43,773 nt of DNA. It comes from an uncultured Clostridia bacterium (GTDB lineage Bacteria > Bacillota > Clostridia > Christensenellales > Borkfalkiaceae). The notes beneath the pieces are model-generated. The model ran no database searches. It was given only the letters and a program-made list of their open reading frames with translations, and was not told the origin of the DNA. The position numbers and the translations under genes are program-made. Numbering within the stretch: position 1 is the stretch's first letter; each line of letters opens with the position of its first letter. This document shows, one piece after another, positions 24,093 through 32,917 of this stretch. The stretch spans positions 1 to 43,773 of the forward strand of contig CATLBN010000015.1 of the NCBI GenBank assembly GCA_949878885.1, given 5' to 3'.

Positions 24093-25565
24093 TTAACCTT
24101 GTTTTGCTCTGTAAATAAGTATTCTTTCTTTACCTGTAAGCGGAAAAGTAAGCTCCGGATTGGAAAGTTTAATGCTTTCGGGACTTTCGCAAAGCCGTTT
24201 TGCAGTTTCCCAAAGCCCGTCGCCTGCGGACGGAATATATACGCTTACGGCGCAATCGTCTTGCTTTTTAGGTTCGCCTTCAGAAGCTTCGGTTAAATAC
24301 GTAACCGTTTTGGTTTCTCCGTCCCAAGCCGTAATTTTAAGCACGGCTTCGCCTTCGCACTCGCCCTCTTGCCTCTGCCTTAAACTTATACCGCACACGG
24401 CTGCGGATACGTTTGTGCAGTTTTCCGAAAGTCCGGAAAGAGTAACGCAGAACGGCATATTAACTTCGGTTGAACGCACTTCTCCGCCCTGTTCGTATAA
24501 AAGCGTCGCCGCAACGCTGCCTTCTATTCCGTCTTTGTTTCTGGCGTATTCCACTCTGGGAAGCGCCGCTGCAAGAAACGCGCAGGTGTAATCAAGCTTT
24601 GCTTTGGCCGCGCAAGGTCCGCTTATACGCTCGTTATAAACTTTTACGTCGGTATTAACGGAAACGCTTTCGGATTCGAATTTTAAATTAAGTTCGCTTT
24701 CTTTGCAGAACGCGTCGCAAACGGGCGTTATTTCTTCTTCATCGAAAAAGTAGCCTGCAAACGCAAGAGTTGCGTTAAAATCAACGTCGCACTTGCCGCG
24801 TTCTTCGTTTACCTTGCAGTTAACGTTAATGTTTTTTATTTCCGCGCGGCAGTAAGCTCTTTGCGAAAGCAGAGCTTCGTCGCAGGAAAGTTCGCATTTA
24901 AACGGAATAACCCTATCCAAAGACACGGGGGACGCGTCTCTTATTGCAAGCAGCGACAGATAAATTTCTCCGCTTACTTCAACAACTCCCGCGTGCGCGC
25001 TGCAAGAAAGCACCAAAGCTTCCGCCGCAGGCACAAGCACGTCGTTTGCAACGCAGTCAAAATCGTCGTCAACCTCGCTTTCGCCCGAAAAATTTACGGC
25101 AGAATAAAATTTTGCCGACTCGGTTTTGCATATTGCGCCGTCAACGGCGGTAACATAGCTGCGCTGTGCGTTGTCGTAAATATCTATGCGTGCGCCGGCA
25201 ACCACAACTATAACGTAAGACGACCCTTCGCGCTTAACTTGCACTCTGTCGCAAGTCAACGCGCACTCGCCGCGCTGGGCAGGCGCCAAACAGTCGTCGT
25301 CGGTATAATGCGAAAATTCCGCGCCTTTCTGAATACGGCAAAGTTTGCCTTCTTCGTCGGCGTAAACTACGGTTGCGATAATTCTTCCGCCGTAATTGAC
25401 TCTGCCGGAAGAAACCTCGCACGAATTAAGCGAAATCTGCGGATAAACCGCAACAACTTCTCCTACATCCTGACCGGAAAATTTAATTTCTACCATAGAC
25501 TGGCTTTTTAAACTTGTTATTTTATGCGTAAAGTTACCCGTCTGATACTGTGTATTTAATGCCAT
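24093..25565 (-). CDS. SipL-like SPOCS (DUF3794) spore coat morphogenesis protein
   Basis: A 490-residue protein with apparently three SPOCS/DUF3794 units (about 30-150, 175-290 and 310-420). A short LysM-like C-terminus (about 448-488, GDGLWETAKRLCESPESIK...LIYRA) follows. This is the layout of SipL, the SpoIVA partner that docks the coat on the forespore in clostridia. The LysM part is divergent. The SD GGGAGGG is 5 nt from the ATG. A sigma-E-like promoter at 25606-25634 fits mother-cell expression. It is a single-gene unit. Confidence 0.78.
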   Translation of the reverse strand: MALNTQYQTGNFTHKITSLKSQSMVEIKFSGQDVGEVVAVYPQISLNSCEVSSGRVNYGGRIIATVVYADEEGKLCRIQKGAEFSHYTDDDCLAPAQRGECALTCDRVQVKREGSSYVIVVVAGARIDIYDNAQRSYVTAVDGAICKTESAKFYSAVNFSGESEVDDDFDCVANDVLVPAAEALVLSCSAHAGVVEVSGEIYLSLLAIRDASPVSLDRVIPFKCELSCDEALLSQRAYCRAEIKNINVNCKVNEERGKCDVDFNATLAFAGYFFDEEEITPVCDAFCKESELNLKFESESVSVNTDVKVYNERISGPCAAKAKLDYTCAFLAAALPRVEYARNKDGIEGSVAATLLYEQGGEVRSTEVNMPFCVTLSGLSENCTNVSAAVCGISLRQRQEGECEGEAVLKITAWDGETKTVTYLTEASEGEPKKQDDCAVSVYIPSAGDGLWETAKRLCESPESIKLSNPELTFPLTGKERILIYRAKQG

Positions 25566-25605
25566 TATAGCCCTCCCTCGGCGCTTTATAAACCGTTACA
25601 AGGCT

Positions 25606-25634
25606 ATAATATGCCGCAGCATATCGGTATATTA
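25606..25634 (-). promoter_or_regulatory. Sigma-E-like promoter of the SipL-like gene
   Basis: On the minus strand TAATATA (25634-25628), 14 nt, CATATTAT (25613-25606), close to the sigma-E consensus, 40 nt upstream of the start codon. Confidence 0.5.
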
Positions 25635-25640
25635 CAAAAA

Positions 25641-25898
25641 TTATTTGGTTGTTGTTTCAGATTTTTCCTGCACGCGAACGCGTCCGCACAGTATTTCCGA
25701 ATACGAATACGCCGTTTTACCCAAAAAATTCTTATCGAACGGACAAACCGTGAATAACGAAGGATACACGCCGTTAACGGTTGCTGGAAAAGTTACAAAT
25801 TTATTGCGTCCCAAATTAAGTTTTACGCTTACCGTTTTACCGCTTAAAGCTGCTATGGTTTCTTTTATTGCGTTAATTGTTGTATTTACTTTAATCAT
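25641..25898 (-). CDS. veg: Veg-family protein
   Basis: An 85-residue small basic protein. It matches Veg in length and pattern: an N-terminal helix INAIKETIAALSGKTVSVKLNLGR (8-31), then YPSLFTVCP (45-53) and YSYSEILCGRVRV (63-75). Veg is a conserved Firmicutes protein linked to biofilm control in Bacillus; its molecular role is unclear. The ATG at 25898 is used because longer readings need a TTG at 25958 and exceed the family. No clear SD is seen. It has no operon partner. Confidence 0.82.
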   Translation of the reverse strand: MIKVNTTINAIKETIAALSGKTVSVKLNLGRNKFVTFPATVNGVYPSLFTVCPFDKNFLGKTAYSYSEILCGRVRVQEKSETTTK

Positions 25899-26010
25899 AT
25901 TAATATTTTTGCCAAAATTACCAATATTATGCAGACACTTTATACGTATGCCGCTCAAAGCTTTTTACTTTAAGTCATAAGCATACGATAAAATATAAAA
26001 CTGCAATAAA

Positions 26011-26041
26011 AAACAAGCACCGCATATAGCGGCGCTTGTTT
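26011..26041 (-). terminator. Terminator of the acidic zinc-ribbon gene
   Basis: Arms aaacaagc and gcttgttt enclose a second ccgc/gcgg stem (26011-26041). A run of T follows on the minus strand. Confidence 0.8.
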
Positions 26042-26057
26042 GCACCTTTAATTTAAA

Positions 26058-26555
26058 TTAAAAATCGTCGTCATCGTCTTCGAAATCATCGTCGTCATCG
26101 TCAAATTCGTCGTCTTCCAAATCCGAAAGCGAATCAACGTCTTCACTTTCGAAAAAGTCGTCTTCGCTGAGTTCTTCATCGCCGTCGTCGGCAAATTCTT
26201 CTTCGATTTCCTCTTGCAAATCCTCGTCCACGGTTAAATCTTCATCGTCGTCTTCAAGGTAGTTTTTCCATTCTTCGTCTTTATCCAAGTCAACGTCTTC
26301 ATCGTCGTCGTATTCCTGCTGGCGTTTGCAGGCTTCGCACATTTTTTCGCCTGCACGCACGTGGTTTGCGCCGCAAACGGGGCAAAGTTCTTCATCTGTA
26401 AGTTCGGCGTCAAGTTCTTCGTAATCTTCAACGTCTAAATCCGCAAATTGCAGTTTGCTGCCCTTCATTTCCGCAATGCAAACGTCGCAATATTCCTGTT
26501 TTTCGGAATCGATATAATTAAGCTCGCAACGCGGGCACTTAACGTATTTAACCAT
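26058..26555 (-). CDS. Small zinc-ribbon protein with a long acidic tail
   Basis: A 165-residue cytoplasmic protein, function unknown. It has four Cys-x-x-Cys knuckles: C7/C10 and C23/C26 form one zinc ribbon, C58/C61 and C73/C76 a second. Residues 83-165 are overwhelmingly Asp and Glu, ending in runs of Asp broken by Phe. Such tails suggest binding to basic partners (ribosomal proteins, polymerase) or nucleic-acid mimicry. A good SD (GGAG) precedes the ATG. The acidic stretch has simple GAT/GAC/GAA composition, so some length variation between strains is likely. Confidence 0.75.
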   Translation of the reverse strand: MVKYVKCPRCELNYIDSEKQEYCDVCIAEMKGSKLQFADLDVEDYEELDAELTDEELCPVCGANHVRAGEKMCEACKRQQEYDDDEDVDLDKDEEWKNYLEDDDEDLTVDEDLQEEIEEEFADDGDEELSEDDFFESEDVDSLSDLEDDEFDDDDDDFEDDDDDF

Positions 26556-26707
26556 AACCTTTTCTCCGTTTTATAAGTAGCATATGCCGCAAGTCCGGCT
26601 AATGCGTACAATTAATTATAACGTGGTACATTATATTAATATTTACCGCGTTTGTAAACTATTTTTCCAATAAAATTTGCGCGAATTATAAATTTTTATT
26701 CATAAAA

Positions 26708-26736
26708 AAATTCCCCGCGCAATTTGCGGGGAATTT
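26708..26736 (-). terminator. Terminator of the propeller-like protein gene
   Basis: Eleven-base perfect arms (26708-26718 and 26726-26736) with a T-run on the minus strand. Confidence 0.9.
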
Positions 26737-26748
26737 ATACGTTTTTAA

Positions 26749-29028
26749 TTATTCGTTGCCGTTATTTTCGTCGGAATAAACGTCTATATTCTTGTCGTCG
26801 GTGGTGTCAACATTAATCTTTTTCCTGTAAACGGGACGCTTATTCTTTTTACGGCGGATAATAAATACCGTAAGCACGGCCGCGCCGCCCAAAACAATTA
26901 AGCCGCAGGCGCACATACCTATAACAAAGCCTACCTTAGCGCCGGTGGAAAGCCCTTCCCACCAAGTTTTATCGTTTACGGGTTCGCTCTGCAAATACTC
27001 GGCTTTTAACGCGTCTATATAGCCTTCAGAATCGCGCTCCGTCATTTTACCAAGCACGCCGTAATAATATTCGCGCCTGTTTGCGTAAACGTCGCTGCCG
27101 TTAACTTTTGCAACGCCCGTATAATCTTTCCAATCGTTATCCGCCGCCGGTTTTATAAAATCGGCTACAAGCGCAAGCGTTTTTTCGGAATATACGTCGT
27201 CTGCCTCTTTATCTTTTTCCTTTACGTCGGCATTGCAAAGCGCGGCAAGCTCTTTAATATAAGCTTCGTCGCCCGTATAGAAAGCGTACTTTAACGCACC
27301 GGAAAGATTTGCATATATCTTTTCGTCGTATTTATCTTTATCATCGTATTTCTCGAAAATTTCTGAAATACCTTCGTATTTTTTATTAAGAGCGTAAATA
27401 TCGGAGTTGCTCATAAGCACGCCGTCGGTTCTGTCTTTTCTCAAATCGAAAGCCATAACGTAGTTATAACTCGTCATTTTATCGGTTTCGCTTGAAAACA
27501 ACAGCTGTCCGCTTATAATTTCGGGCATAAACCATTCCGTATTCGCGTCTAAATCCAAAAGTTTAACCGAAGTATATTCGTCAACTTCGTCGTCTTCTGG
27601 CATACGTCCGTAAACGTCTTTGTTTTCCGCCGCATAGTTTATGCGGTTAAACGTATAACCGTTGCCGCCGCTTACCGAATAATACAAATAATTTTCTTCT
27701 GTAAACAGAATTGTGGCCGTACTGCGTACAATGTAATAATAATTATCTCCGCCTACGGGCTTCTGCTGCAATTTTCCGTTTGCAGATACTTTGTTAACGG
27801 TAATTCCGTCTTCTTCCTGTATAAGCACAAGTTTAAGTTTATTGCTGCCGTCGAAAATATATTTATATCCGTCCGCAGCCGAACCGTCGGTCAAAATTGC
27901 GTCGTCGCTGTCGGCATTGCGCTCTACCGCGTTTTTATCCGTAATTTTGCCGTCTGAAACGGAGAACAGATACTTGCCGTCGTTATTTGACGAAGTTCTT
28001 GTATAAAACAACGTTTCGTTTTGATAATTTGCAAGCGAATAAGTCAAACTCAGTTCGTTATGAATTTTGCCCGTAGCGTCATAGTTGAACGGCGTACCTG
28101 CGTTGTTGTTTTTAAGAACGTCCGCAAGACCTATTCCGTCGAACACAAGGTCGCCGCAGTTTATATATCTGTCTCTCGCGGCGTCGTCCTCGTCGCCGTT
28201 CCATCCGTCTATAATCTCGTCAAACTTTACGTTTGCAAACTTGTCTTCGGTTGCGTCGGCTTTAACGGTATAAACCTGATTATAACCGAAATTTGCGTCT
28301 GCACCGTAATTTTTAACGTTCATTGTGTAGTAAACGCGCGGATTGGTCTTATCTGCGCTATCAAAAATAACGGTATCCACGTTATATGCAAGCACGGTAT
28401 CCGTGCCCGTTACAGTATTATAAGAGTGAAGGTTTTTTACCGCGGTAGCTTCTTCATAAAGCTTTTCCTCGCTGGCAACATACATTAAATAAACCGTGCC
28501 GCCTTCCTCAACGTATCTGTATTCGTACTCGTTGGAAGGGAACTGCACGTACGCGTTCTTCATTGTTTCGGTGCCGTCAAGCTTAGTACGCTTCATGTCC
28601 AGATTTTCGTTCAAAACGCTGCCGTCCGAACTCTTTGCGGTGGACGGAGTGCCGTAATAAACGTAGTCGCCGTAAATAAACAGTCCGGCGTTATAGTCTG
28701 CGGTATATGCAACTACAGGCGCAACGCAATCTACCGAAGCATAGTTATGGTCGGATAAATCCTTTTTCGAAATACGGTAAATAGCGCCTTTTTCGGGCTT
28801 GCCGTAATCGTTAACGGCTTCGTTGCTTTCTATACCGTTTATAAAATATACATAGCCGCCTTTTTCAACGGCAAAGCCGCCGTTGGTGCCTTGCACAACG
28901 GTACCTGAAATATCTCCCGAAAGCGGTCTTCCGCCGTAATAACCGCCGCATCCGTACGCAGCGGCAACGCCCAGCGCTGCAACTACCGCAACGTTAAGGC
29001 ATATAATTTTAGTAAAACGTTTACTCAT
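26749..29028 (-). CDS. Membrane-anchored extracytoplasmic beta-propeller-like protein
   Basis: A 759-residue surface protein. It has an N-terminal hydrophobic signal or anchor (about 6-26) ending near AAAYGC, a weak lipobox, and a large extracytoplasmic region. This region holds recurrent Tyr-rich strands (GGYVYFINGIES, YGDYVYYGTPS, ENYLYYSVSGG) like DUF5050/propeller proteins that start with readouts of the form VYYxN. A helical region follows (about 555-690), then a C-terminal membrane helix (about 700-725) and a basic cytoplasmic tail RRKKNKRPVYRKK. The function is unknown. The ATG at 29028 is used because a GGAG SD lies 7 nt upstream. Confidence 0.7.
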   Translation of the reverse strand: MSKRFTKIICLNVAVVAALGVAAAYGCGGYYGGRPLSGDISGTVVQGTNGGFAVEKGGYVYFINGIESNEAVNDYGKPEKGAIYRISKKDLSDHNYASVDCVAPVVAYTADYNAGLFIYGDYVYYGTPSTAKSSDGSVLNENLDMKRTKLDGTETMKNAYVQFPSNEYEYRYVEEGGTVYLMYVASEEKLYEEATAVKNLHSYNTVTGTDTVLAYNVDTVIFDSADKTNPRVYYTMNVKNYGADANFGYNQVYTVKADATEDKFANVKFDEIIDGWNGDEDDAARDRYINCGDLVFDGIGLADVLKNNNAGTPFNYDATGKIHNELSLTYSLANYQNETLFYTRTSSNNDGKYLFSVSDGKITDKNAVERNADSDDAILTDGSAADGYKYIFDGSNKLKLVLIQEEDGITVNKVSANGKLQQKPVGGDNYYYIVRSTATILFTEENYLYYSVSGGNGYTFNRINYAAENKDVYGRMPEDDEVDEYTSVKLLDLDANTEWFMPEIISGQLLFSSETDKMTSYNYVMAFDLRKDRTDGVLMSNSDIYALNKKYEGISEIFEKYDDKDKYDEKIYANLSGALKYAFYTGDEAYIKELAALCNADVKEKDKEADDVYSEKTLALVADFIKPAADNDWKDYTGVAKVNGSDVYANRREYYYGVLGKMTERDSEGYIDALKAEYLQSEPVNDKTWWEGLSTGAKVGFVIGMCACGLIVLGGAAVLTVFIIRRKKNKRPVYRKKINVDTTDDKNIDVYSDENNGNE

Positions 29029-29156
29029 AAACAAACTCCAAAGCGCCGAGAAAAAGCGCGCTGACAATTTCGCACGATTTATTATAACTCAAACGGAATA
29101 TTTAGGCAATAAAAAACGCCTCGGTTTTTCAAAAAAAACAACAGTTAAGGAGCTAT

Positions 29157-29426
29157 ATTACGGAAAAATTCGCACTTTTGAATTTACTTAAAGTTTTACA
29201 GAGCTTTTCTCCCCCTTCTCAAACTAACAAGCAGCAGAACAATTCCGAACCGCAGCAAAACGCTGAGGCGGATTTTAAGCAAAACCAAAGCGCAAACTCC
29301 GGCGTTAACGCAAGCGGCAGCGTTCTGCCGTCTCAAAAAGAAACGCCCCCCAAGTTTAACGCAATGGCAAGCGTGCTGGAACGCCACGAACAAATATCAA
29401 ACCGCATAAAAAACCGAAACGCATAA
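29157..29426 (+). CDS. Small Gln/Asn-rich hypothetical protein, apparent ATT start
   Basis: Reading from ATT at 29157 gives 89 residues: a hydrophobic N-terminal helix (FALLNLLKVLQSF), a Gln/Asn/Ser-rich middle and a basic C-terminal helix (MASVLERHEQISNRIKNRNA) that looks like a conserved binding segment. An AAGGAG SD (29147-29152) lies four bases before the ATT. The only other in-frame start is a TTG at 29178, 25 bases from the SD. ATT is a rare start, best known from infC. It may be small-protein coding or a shadow, but codon use and the SD favour coding. Confidence 0.5.
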   Translation: MTEKFALLNLLKVLQSFSPPSQTNKQQNNSEPQQNAEADFKQNQSANSGVNASGSVLPSQKETPPKFNAMASVLERHEQISNRIKNRNA

Positions 29427-29431
29427 AAAAC

Positions 29432-29451
29432 GCCGCGCATTAATGCGCGGC
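29432..29451. terminator. Palindromic hairpin between convergent genes
   Basis: Perfect 20-base palindrome, flanked by A-runs on both sides. Its first 16 bases recur at 30860-30875 on the other side of the PFK gene. It probably terminates both the small plus-strand gene and PFK. Confidence 0.65.
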
Positions 29452-29468
29452 TGCAAAAATATATTAAA

Positions 29469-30710
29469 TTATTTTTTTAAGTTTGATTTTGCGTGCAAAC
29501 GTATATGCCTGGGCAATCCGTTTATCCAAAGCGGCGTAATCTCCGCTTGAATAAGCGGCATAATATAGTGTACAAGCTCCGGCTTAACGTTTGTGCCGTT
29601 ATCGTTTATCCACTCTCTGGGCACCTTTTTTTCAACGTTGGCAATAAGATGCACGTCGGCTTCTTCCGTAATACACATATAAGGGTCGTCAGACACCCTT
29701 TTAAGCGTTATAACCTCTCCGCTTTTGCCTTCGAATGCCGCTTTAACCGCCGCGCCGCCGCAATTAAAAGCTTCGGTAACGTCTATTCTTGCCTGAATGT
29801 GCGCCGCGCAGCGCTGCAACGACGAAAGCTCTATGGCTCTGGTTTTAACTCCGTACTTCTCGGAAATTCTTCCTGCAAGATACCTCGCCGTTCCGGCAAG
29901 CTGTTTATGTCCGAATGCGTCCACATAGTCAACGTGGTCTGAAAGTTCGCAAACGTATCTTCCGTCTTCAACTTTTACGCCTTCCGAAACCGCAATTACT
30001 ATAGAGCGGTTTTCTTTTAAAAGCTTTCCTACGTCTTTAACGAATTTATCCAAATCAAAAGTTACCTCGGGCAAATAAATAAGGTCTACGCCTTCGCAGT
30101 CCTCGCCCTTGGCAAGCGCGCAGGCCGCGGTAAGCCATCCGGCGTTCCTTCCCATAACTTCTATAACGGAAACCACGGGGTAATCGTAAACCAAGCCGTC
30201 GCGGATAATTTCCTTAGTGGTTGCCGCAATATATTTTGCGGCGCTGCCGTAACCCGGCGTGTGGTCCGTAATAGCCAAATCGTTATCAATGGTTTTGGGA
30301 ACGCCTATAAAGCGTATGGGGCTTTTTATTTTAATACCGTAATCGGTCAGCCGCATTATTGTATCCATTGAATCGTTTCCGCCTATATAGAAAAACGCGT
30401 AAACCTCAAGTTCTTCCAAAATTTCGAATATTTTATCGTAAATTTTTTCGTTACCCGCTATATCAGGCAGTTTGTAACGGCAAGAACCCAAAAACGAAGA
30501 CGGCGTTCTTTTAAGCAAATCCATATCCAAATCGGATTTAAGCCGTGCGGATAAGTCCACAATATCCCTGTCCAGCAAACCCTTTATGCCGTGCACCATT
30601 CCGTAAACCTTATCGGCTCCTCTGTCGCGCGCGGTTTTGTAAACGCCTAAAAGCGACGAATTTATAACCGACGTAGGTCCGCCGGATTGCCCTACAATTA
30701 CGTTTTTCAT
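29469..30710 (-). CDS. 6-phosphofructokinase, PPi-dependent type
   Basis: A 413-residue phosphofructokinase of the clade containing PPi-dependent enzymes. The motif that is GGDGS in ATP enzymes is GGNDS (about 114-118), and the catalytic loop is PKTIDND (142-148) with Lys after Pro, the signature of pyrophosphate use. MGRNAGW (about 189-195) is conserved. It makes fructose-1,6-bisphosphate in glycolysis. The SD AAGGTGG is 4 nt before the ATG. It is monocistronic, between two related hairpins. Confidence 0.93.
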   Translation of the reverse strand: MKNVIVGQSGGPTSVINSSLLGVYKTARDRGADKVYGMVHGIKGLLDRDIVDLSARLKSDLDMDLLKRTPSSFLGSCRYKLPDIAGNEKIYDKIFEILEELEVYAFFYIGGNDSMDTIMRLTDYGIKIKSPIRFIGVPKTIDNDLAITDHTPGYGSAAKYIAATTKEIIRDGLVYDYPVVSVIEVMGRNAGWLTAACALAKGEDCEGVDLIYLPEVTFDLDKFVKDVGKLLKENRSIVIAVSEGVKVEDGRYVCELSDHVDYVDAFGHKQLAGTARYLAGRISEKYGVKTRAIELSSLQRCAAHIQARIDVTEAFNCGGAAVKAAFEGKSGEVITLKRVSDDPYMCITEEADVHLIANVEKKVPREWINDNGTNVKPELVHYIMPLIQAEITPLWINGLPRHIRLHAKSNLKK

Positions 30711-30852
30711 TGTCCACCTTATGCTATAATTAATATTTGAACACGTTTTATCGCGTATCCGCCAAGCTTTTATATTATAAACCGCAATACTTTAAAAATC
30801 AATACTAATTTTGAAAGTTATTTGCTTTTTTTGGTAATTTCTTCCACAACCA

Positions 30853-30886
30853 AATAGCAGCCGCGCATTAATGCGAAGCTGCTATT
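30853..30886 (-). terminator. Terminator-like hairpin after the formate/nitrite channel gene
   Basis: Arms aatagcag and ctgctatt enclose a smaller cgcatt/aatgcg stem, just past the stop. The T-run on the minus strand is weak. Confidence 0.6.
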
Positions 30887-30888
30887 AA

Positions 30889-31674
30889 CTAACCTTCCTG
30901 CTGTTTTTTTACTTTAAGATATACCGCCCAATAAGCAATACCAATAAGTGCGCCGCCTATAATATTTCCTATGGTAGGCGCAAGCAACCCGTTTAAAAGC
31001 GAATATCCTATATTCAAACCGTCTGCCGTCAACCCGTAAACCGGCTGTGCCAAAAGACCTGCCGAAAGATAAAACATATTTGCAACGCTGTGTTCGAATC
31101 CGCAGGCAACAAAAGCAAATACGGGCATATATACAAACAATATTTTACCTACGGCGTTTTTACTTGCCATAGCGCCCCAAACTGCAAGACACACCAAAAT
31201 ATTGCAAAGTATGCCGCGCAAAACACCGTAGCCGAAATTCAAATTGCACTTTGCCGCCGCCGCGGAAACCGCCGAAAGCGCAGCCGCGTCGGTATAAGCT
31301 TTACCGCCCACAACCAAAAGCGCAATTAAAACCGCGCCCAAGAGATTGCCTAAATAAACTAACCCCAAATTTTTTAAAACGCCTTTAACTTTTACTTCGC
31401 GTTGAAGCAACGGCGCAATAAGCAAACAGTTGCCCGTAAACAGCTCTGCGCCGCAAATAACAACCAAAATAAGCCCCAACGGAAATACCGCGGCTTTAAT
31501 TAAACTTGCCTGCGCGCCCGTAAAACCGCTGCCTGCAACTGTTGCAACCGCAGCGCCAAGCGCTATAAATGCGCCTGCAAGCGCCGCCAAAATAAGCGTT
31601 TTCCACCATACTTGCGCGGTTTTCGCTTTTGCTAAGTTTATGTAGTTTGCTGCTATTTCGACGGGTAAATTCAT
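30889..31674 (-). CDS. Formate/nitrite channel family protein (FocA/NirC)
   Basis: A 261-residue membrane protein with six hydrophobic segments. It has the FNT pattern GAELFTGNCL (about 75-84), NLLGAVL near 107 and ACGFEHSVANMF (about 186-197), with the central His that gates anion conduction. It exports or imports formate, nitrite or hydrosulfide; the sequence alone does not fix the substrate, though formate is likely in a fermenter. The ATG at 31674 has an AGGAG SD 7 nt away, so the longer reading to 31710 is rejected. Confidence 0.93.
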   Translation of the reverse strand: MNLPVEIAANYINLAKAKTAQVWWKTLILAALAGAFIALGAAVATVAGSGFTGAQASLIKAAVFPLGLILVVICGAELFTGNCLLIAPLLQREVKVKGVLKNLGLVYLGNLLGAVLIALLVVGGKAYTDAAALSAVSAAAAKCNLNFGYGVLRGILCNILVCLAVWGAMASKNAVGKILFVYMPVFAFVACGFEHSVANMFYLSAGLLAQPVYGLTADGLNIGYSLLNGLLAPTIGNIIGGALIGIAYWAVYLKVKKQQEG

Positions 31675-31717
31675 AAGTGCTCCTATCCGCACTAAATGCG
31701 GTATTTTCAAAAGTAAA

Positions 31718-31741
31718 AAAGAGGCGCAAAAACGCCTCTTT
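31718..31741 (-). terminator. Terminator of rplM-rpsI
   Basis: Nine-base perfect arms (31718-31726 and 31733-31741), then six T on the minus strand. Confidence 0.9.
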
Positions 31742-31751
31742 GATTTTTTTG

Positions 31752-32165
31752 TTAACGTTTTGAGAACTGAGGAGCGCGGCGAGCTTTCTTTAAGCCGTAC
31801 TTCTTTCTCTCTTTTACTCTCGGGTCGCGAGTGAGGAAACCCGCTTTTTTCAATGCGGGACGCGAACCGTCTTCCGCCTGCAACAGTGCGCGCGCAATAC
31901 CCAAACGGATTGCATTTGCCTGTCCCGTATAACCGCCGCCGTACACGTTTACCAAAATATCGTATTTGGATTCAACGCCCAAAAGCGATACGGGCTGATT
32001 TACAACGTAACGCAAAACTGCCTGAGGGAAATAATCCTCGAAAGCTCTGCCGTTTATTTCAATGATGCCGGTACCTGCGGGAATAAGACGAACGCGGGCG
32101 ATAGCCTTCTTTCTTCTGCCGGTTCCCCAAAATTGAAGTTTTTTCTTCAAATTAGCCTTTGCCAT
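31752..32165 (-). CDS. rpsI: 30S ribosomal protein S9
   Basis: A 137-residue S9 with the standard features: [20 protein letters not shown] (14-33), the [22 protein letters not shown] block near 73-94, and the invariant C-terminal [17 protein letters not shown] that reaches the P-site tRNA. It follows rplM by 20 bases in the universal rplM-rpsI operon. Confidence 0.98.
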   Translation of the reverse strand: MAKANLKKKLQFWGTGRRKKAIARVRLIPAGTGIIEINGRAFEDYFPQAVLRYVVNQPVSLLGVESKYDILVNVYGGGYTGQANAIRLGIARALLQAEDGSRPALKKAGFLTRDPRVKERKKYGLKKARRAPQFSKR

Positions 32166-32185
32166 ATTTCAGTTACCTCTCACCT

Positions 32186-32659
32186 TTAAAATAATTTAAG
32201 TTCTACGGGTTTTTGCGCAGCGTGGATAAACTCACTTACTTTCGTACCGTCTTTTTTAGTTACTTCCACTTTGCCTTCGTCCTTGTACACTCTGAGCTTT
32301 TTAATCATATCTCTGCCAAGCGAATTTTTGGGAAGCATACCGCGTATCGCTTCGTAAACGGCAACGTCGCTCTTTTCCGCCATCATCTTTTTATAAGATA
32401 TTTCTTTCAAGCCGCCGATATAACCCGTATGATATCTGTAAAATTTATCTTCAAGCTTTTTGCCTGTAAGCACCGCCTTGTCGCAGTTGAGCACAATAAC
32501 AAAATCGCCGGTATCAACGTTGGGTGTAAACGTGGGCTTATTTTTGCCGCGAAGTATGGCAGCCACTTTGGACGCAAGCCTGCCGAGAGGCACGCCCGTT
32601 GCATCAACGACGTACCATTTTCTTTCAACTGCCTCCGCCTTTGCCATATAGGTTTTCAT
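32186..32659 (-). CDS. rplM: 50S ribosomal protein L13
   Basis: A 157-residue L13: [18 protein letters not shown] (13-30), [10 protein letters not shown] (about 77-86) and [10 protein letters not shown] (about 107-116) are diagnostic. The ATG at 32659 is 6 nt after the SD AAGGAG; the alternative TTG two codons upstream touches the SD and is rejected. It is preceded by a structured leader of about 115 nt and a strong promoter. Confidence 0.98.
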   Translation of the reverse strand: MKTYMAKAEAVERKWYVVDATGVPLGRLASKVAAILRGKNKPTFTPNVDTGDFVIVLNCDKAVLTGKKLEDKFYRYHTGYIGGLKEISYKKMMAEKSDVAVYEAIRGMLPKNSLGRDMIKKLRVYKDEGKVEVTKKDGTKVSEFIHAAQKPVELKLF

Positions 32660-32776
32660 TGTCAACTCCTTAAAACTTAACCTGCGGTTTTTAAATCCGC
32701 CTTACGGTTTGTCTGCCGCAACGGCAAACAACCGTTCGGCAAAGATTATTAGTAATTTATATCCCTTGCGGAATGT
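32660..32776 (-). promoter_or_regulatory. Structured rplM leader, probable L13-type autoregulatory element
   Basis: Two stems are visible in the 5' leader. One at 32714-32741 is tgccgaacgg paired to ccgttgcggca with one bulge. The other at 32679-32709 has nested AACC/GGTT and GCGG/CCGC pairs and ends 9 nt before the SD. Firmicutes rplM genes often carry an autoregulatory L13 leader; assignment here is by position and structure only. Confidence 0.5.
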
Positions 32777-32782
32777 AAACTT

Positions 32783-32811
32783 ATTTTATTATTTTATAAA
32801 ATTTCTGTCAA
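32783..32811 (-). promoter_or_regulatory. Strong promoter of rplM-rpsI
   Basis: On the minus strand a consensus TTGACA (32811-32806), 17 nt, TAAAAT (32788-32783). Confidence 0.85.
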
Positions 32812-32917
32812 GCCGTTTTATATTGGGTTTTTAAAGTTTTTTATAAATTTTGAATTATTTTTTAAATTACTCTTATTTACCCAAATTTTGCCGAAATTAA
32901 CCGATTTTTAACGGTTT

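Noticed and set aside
24861-25511. Plus-strand reading frame of 216 codons opposite the SipL-like gene
   Set aside because: Arg/Asn/Cys-rich shadow without an SD, antisense to a gene with clear SPOCS features.
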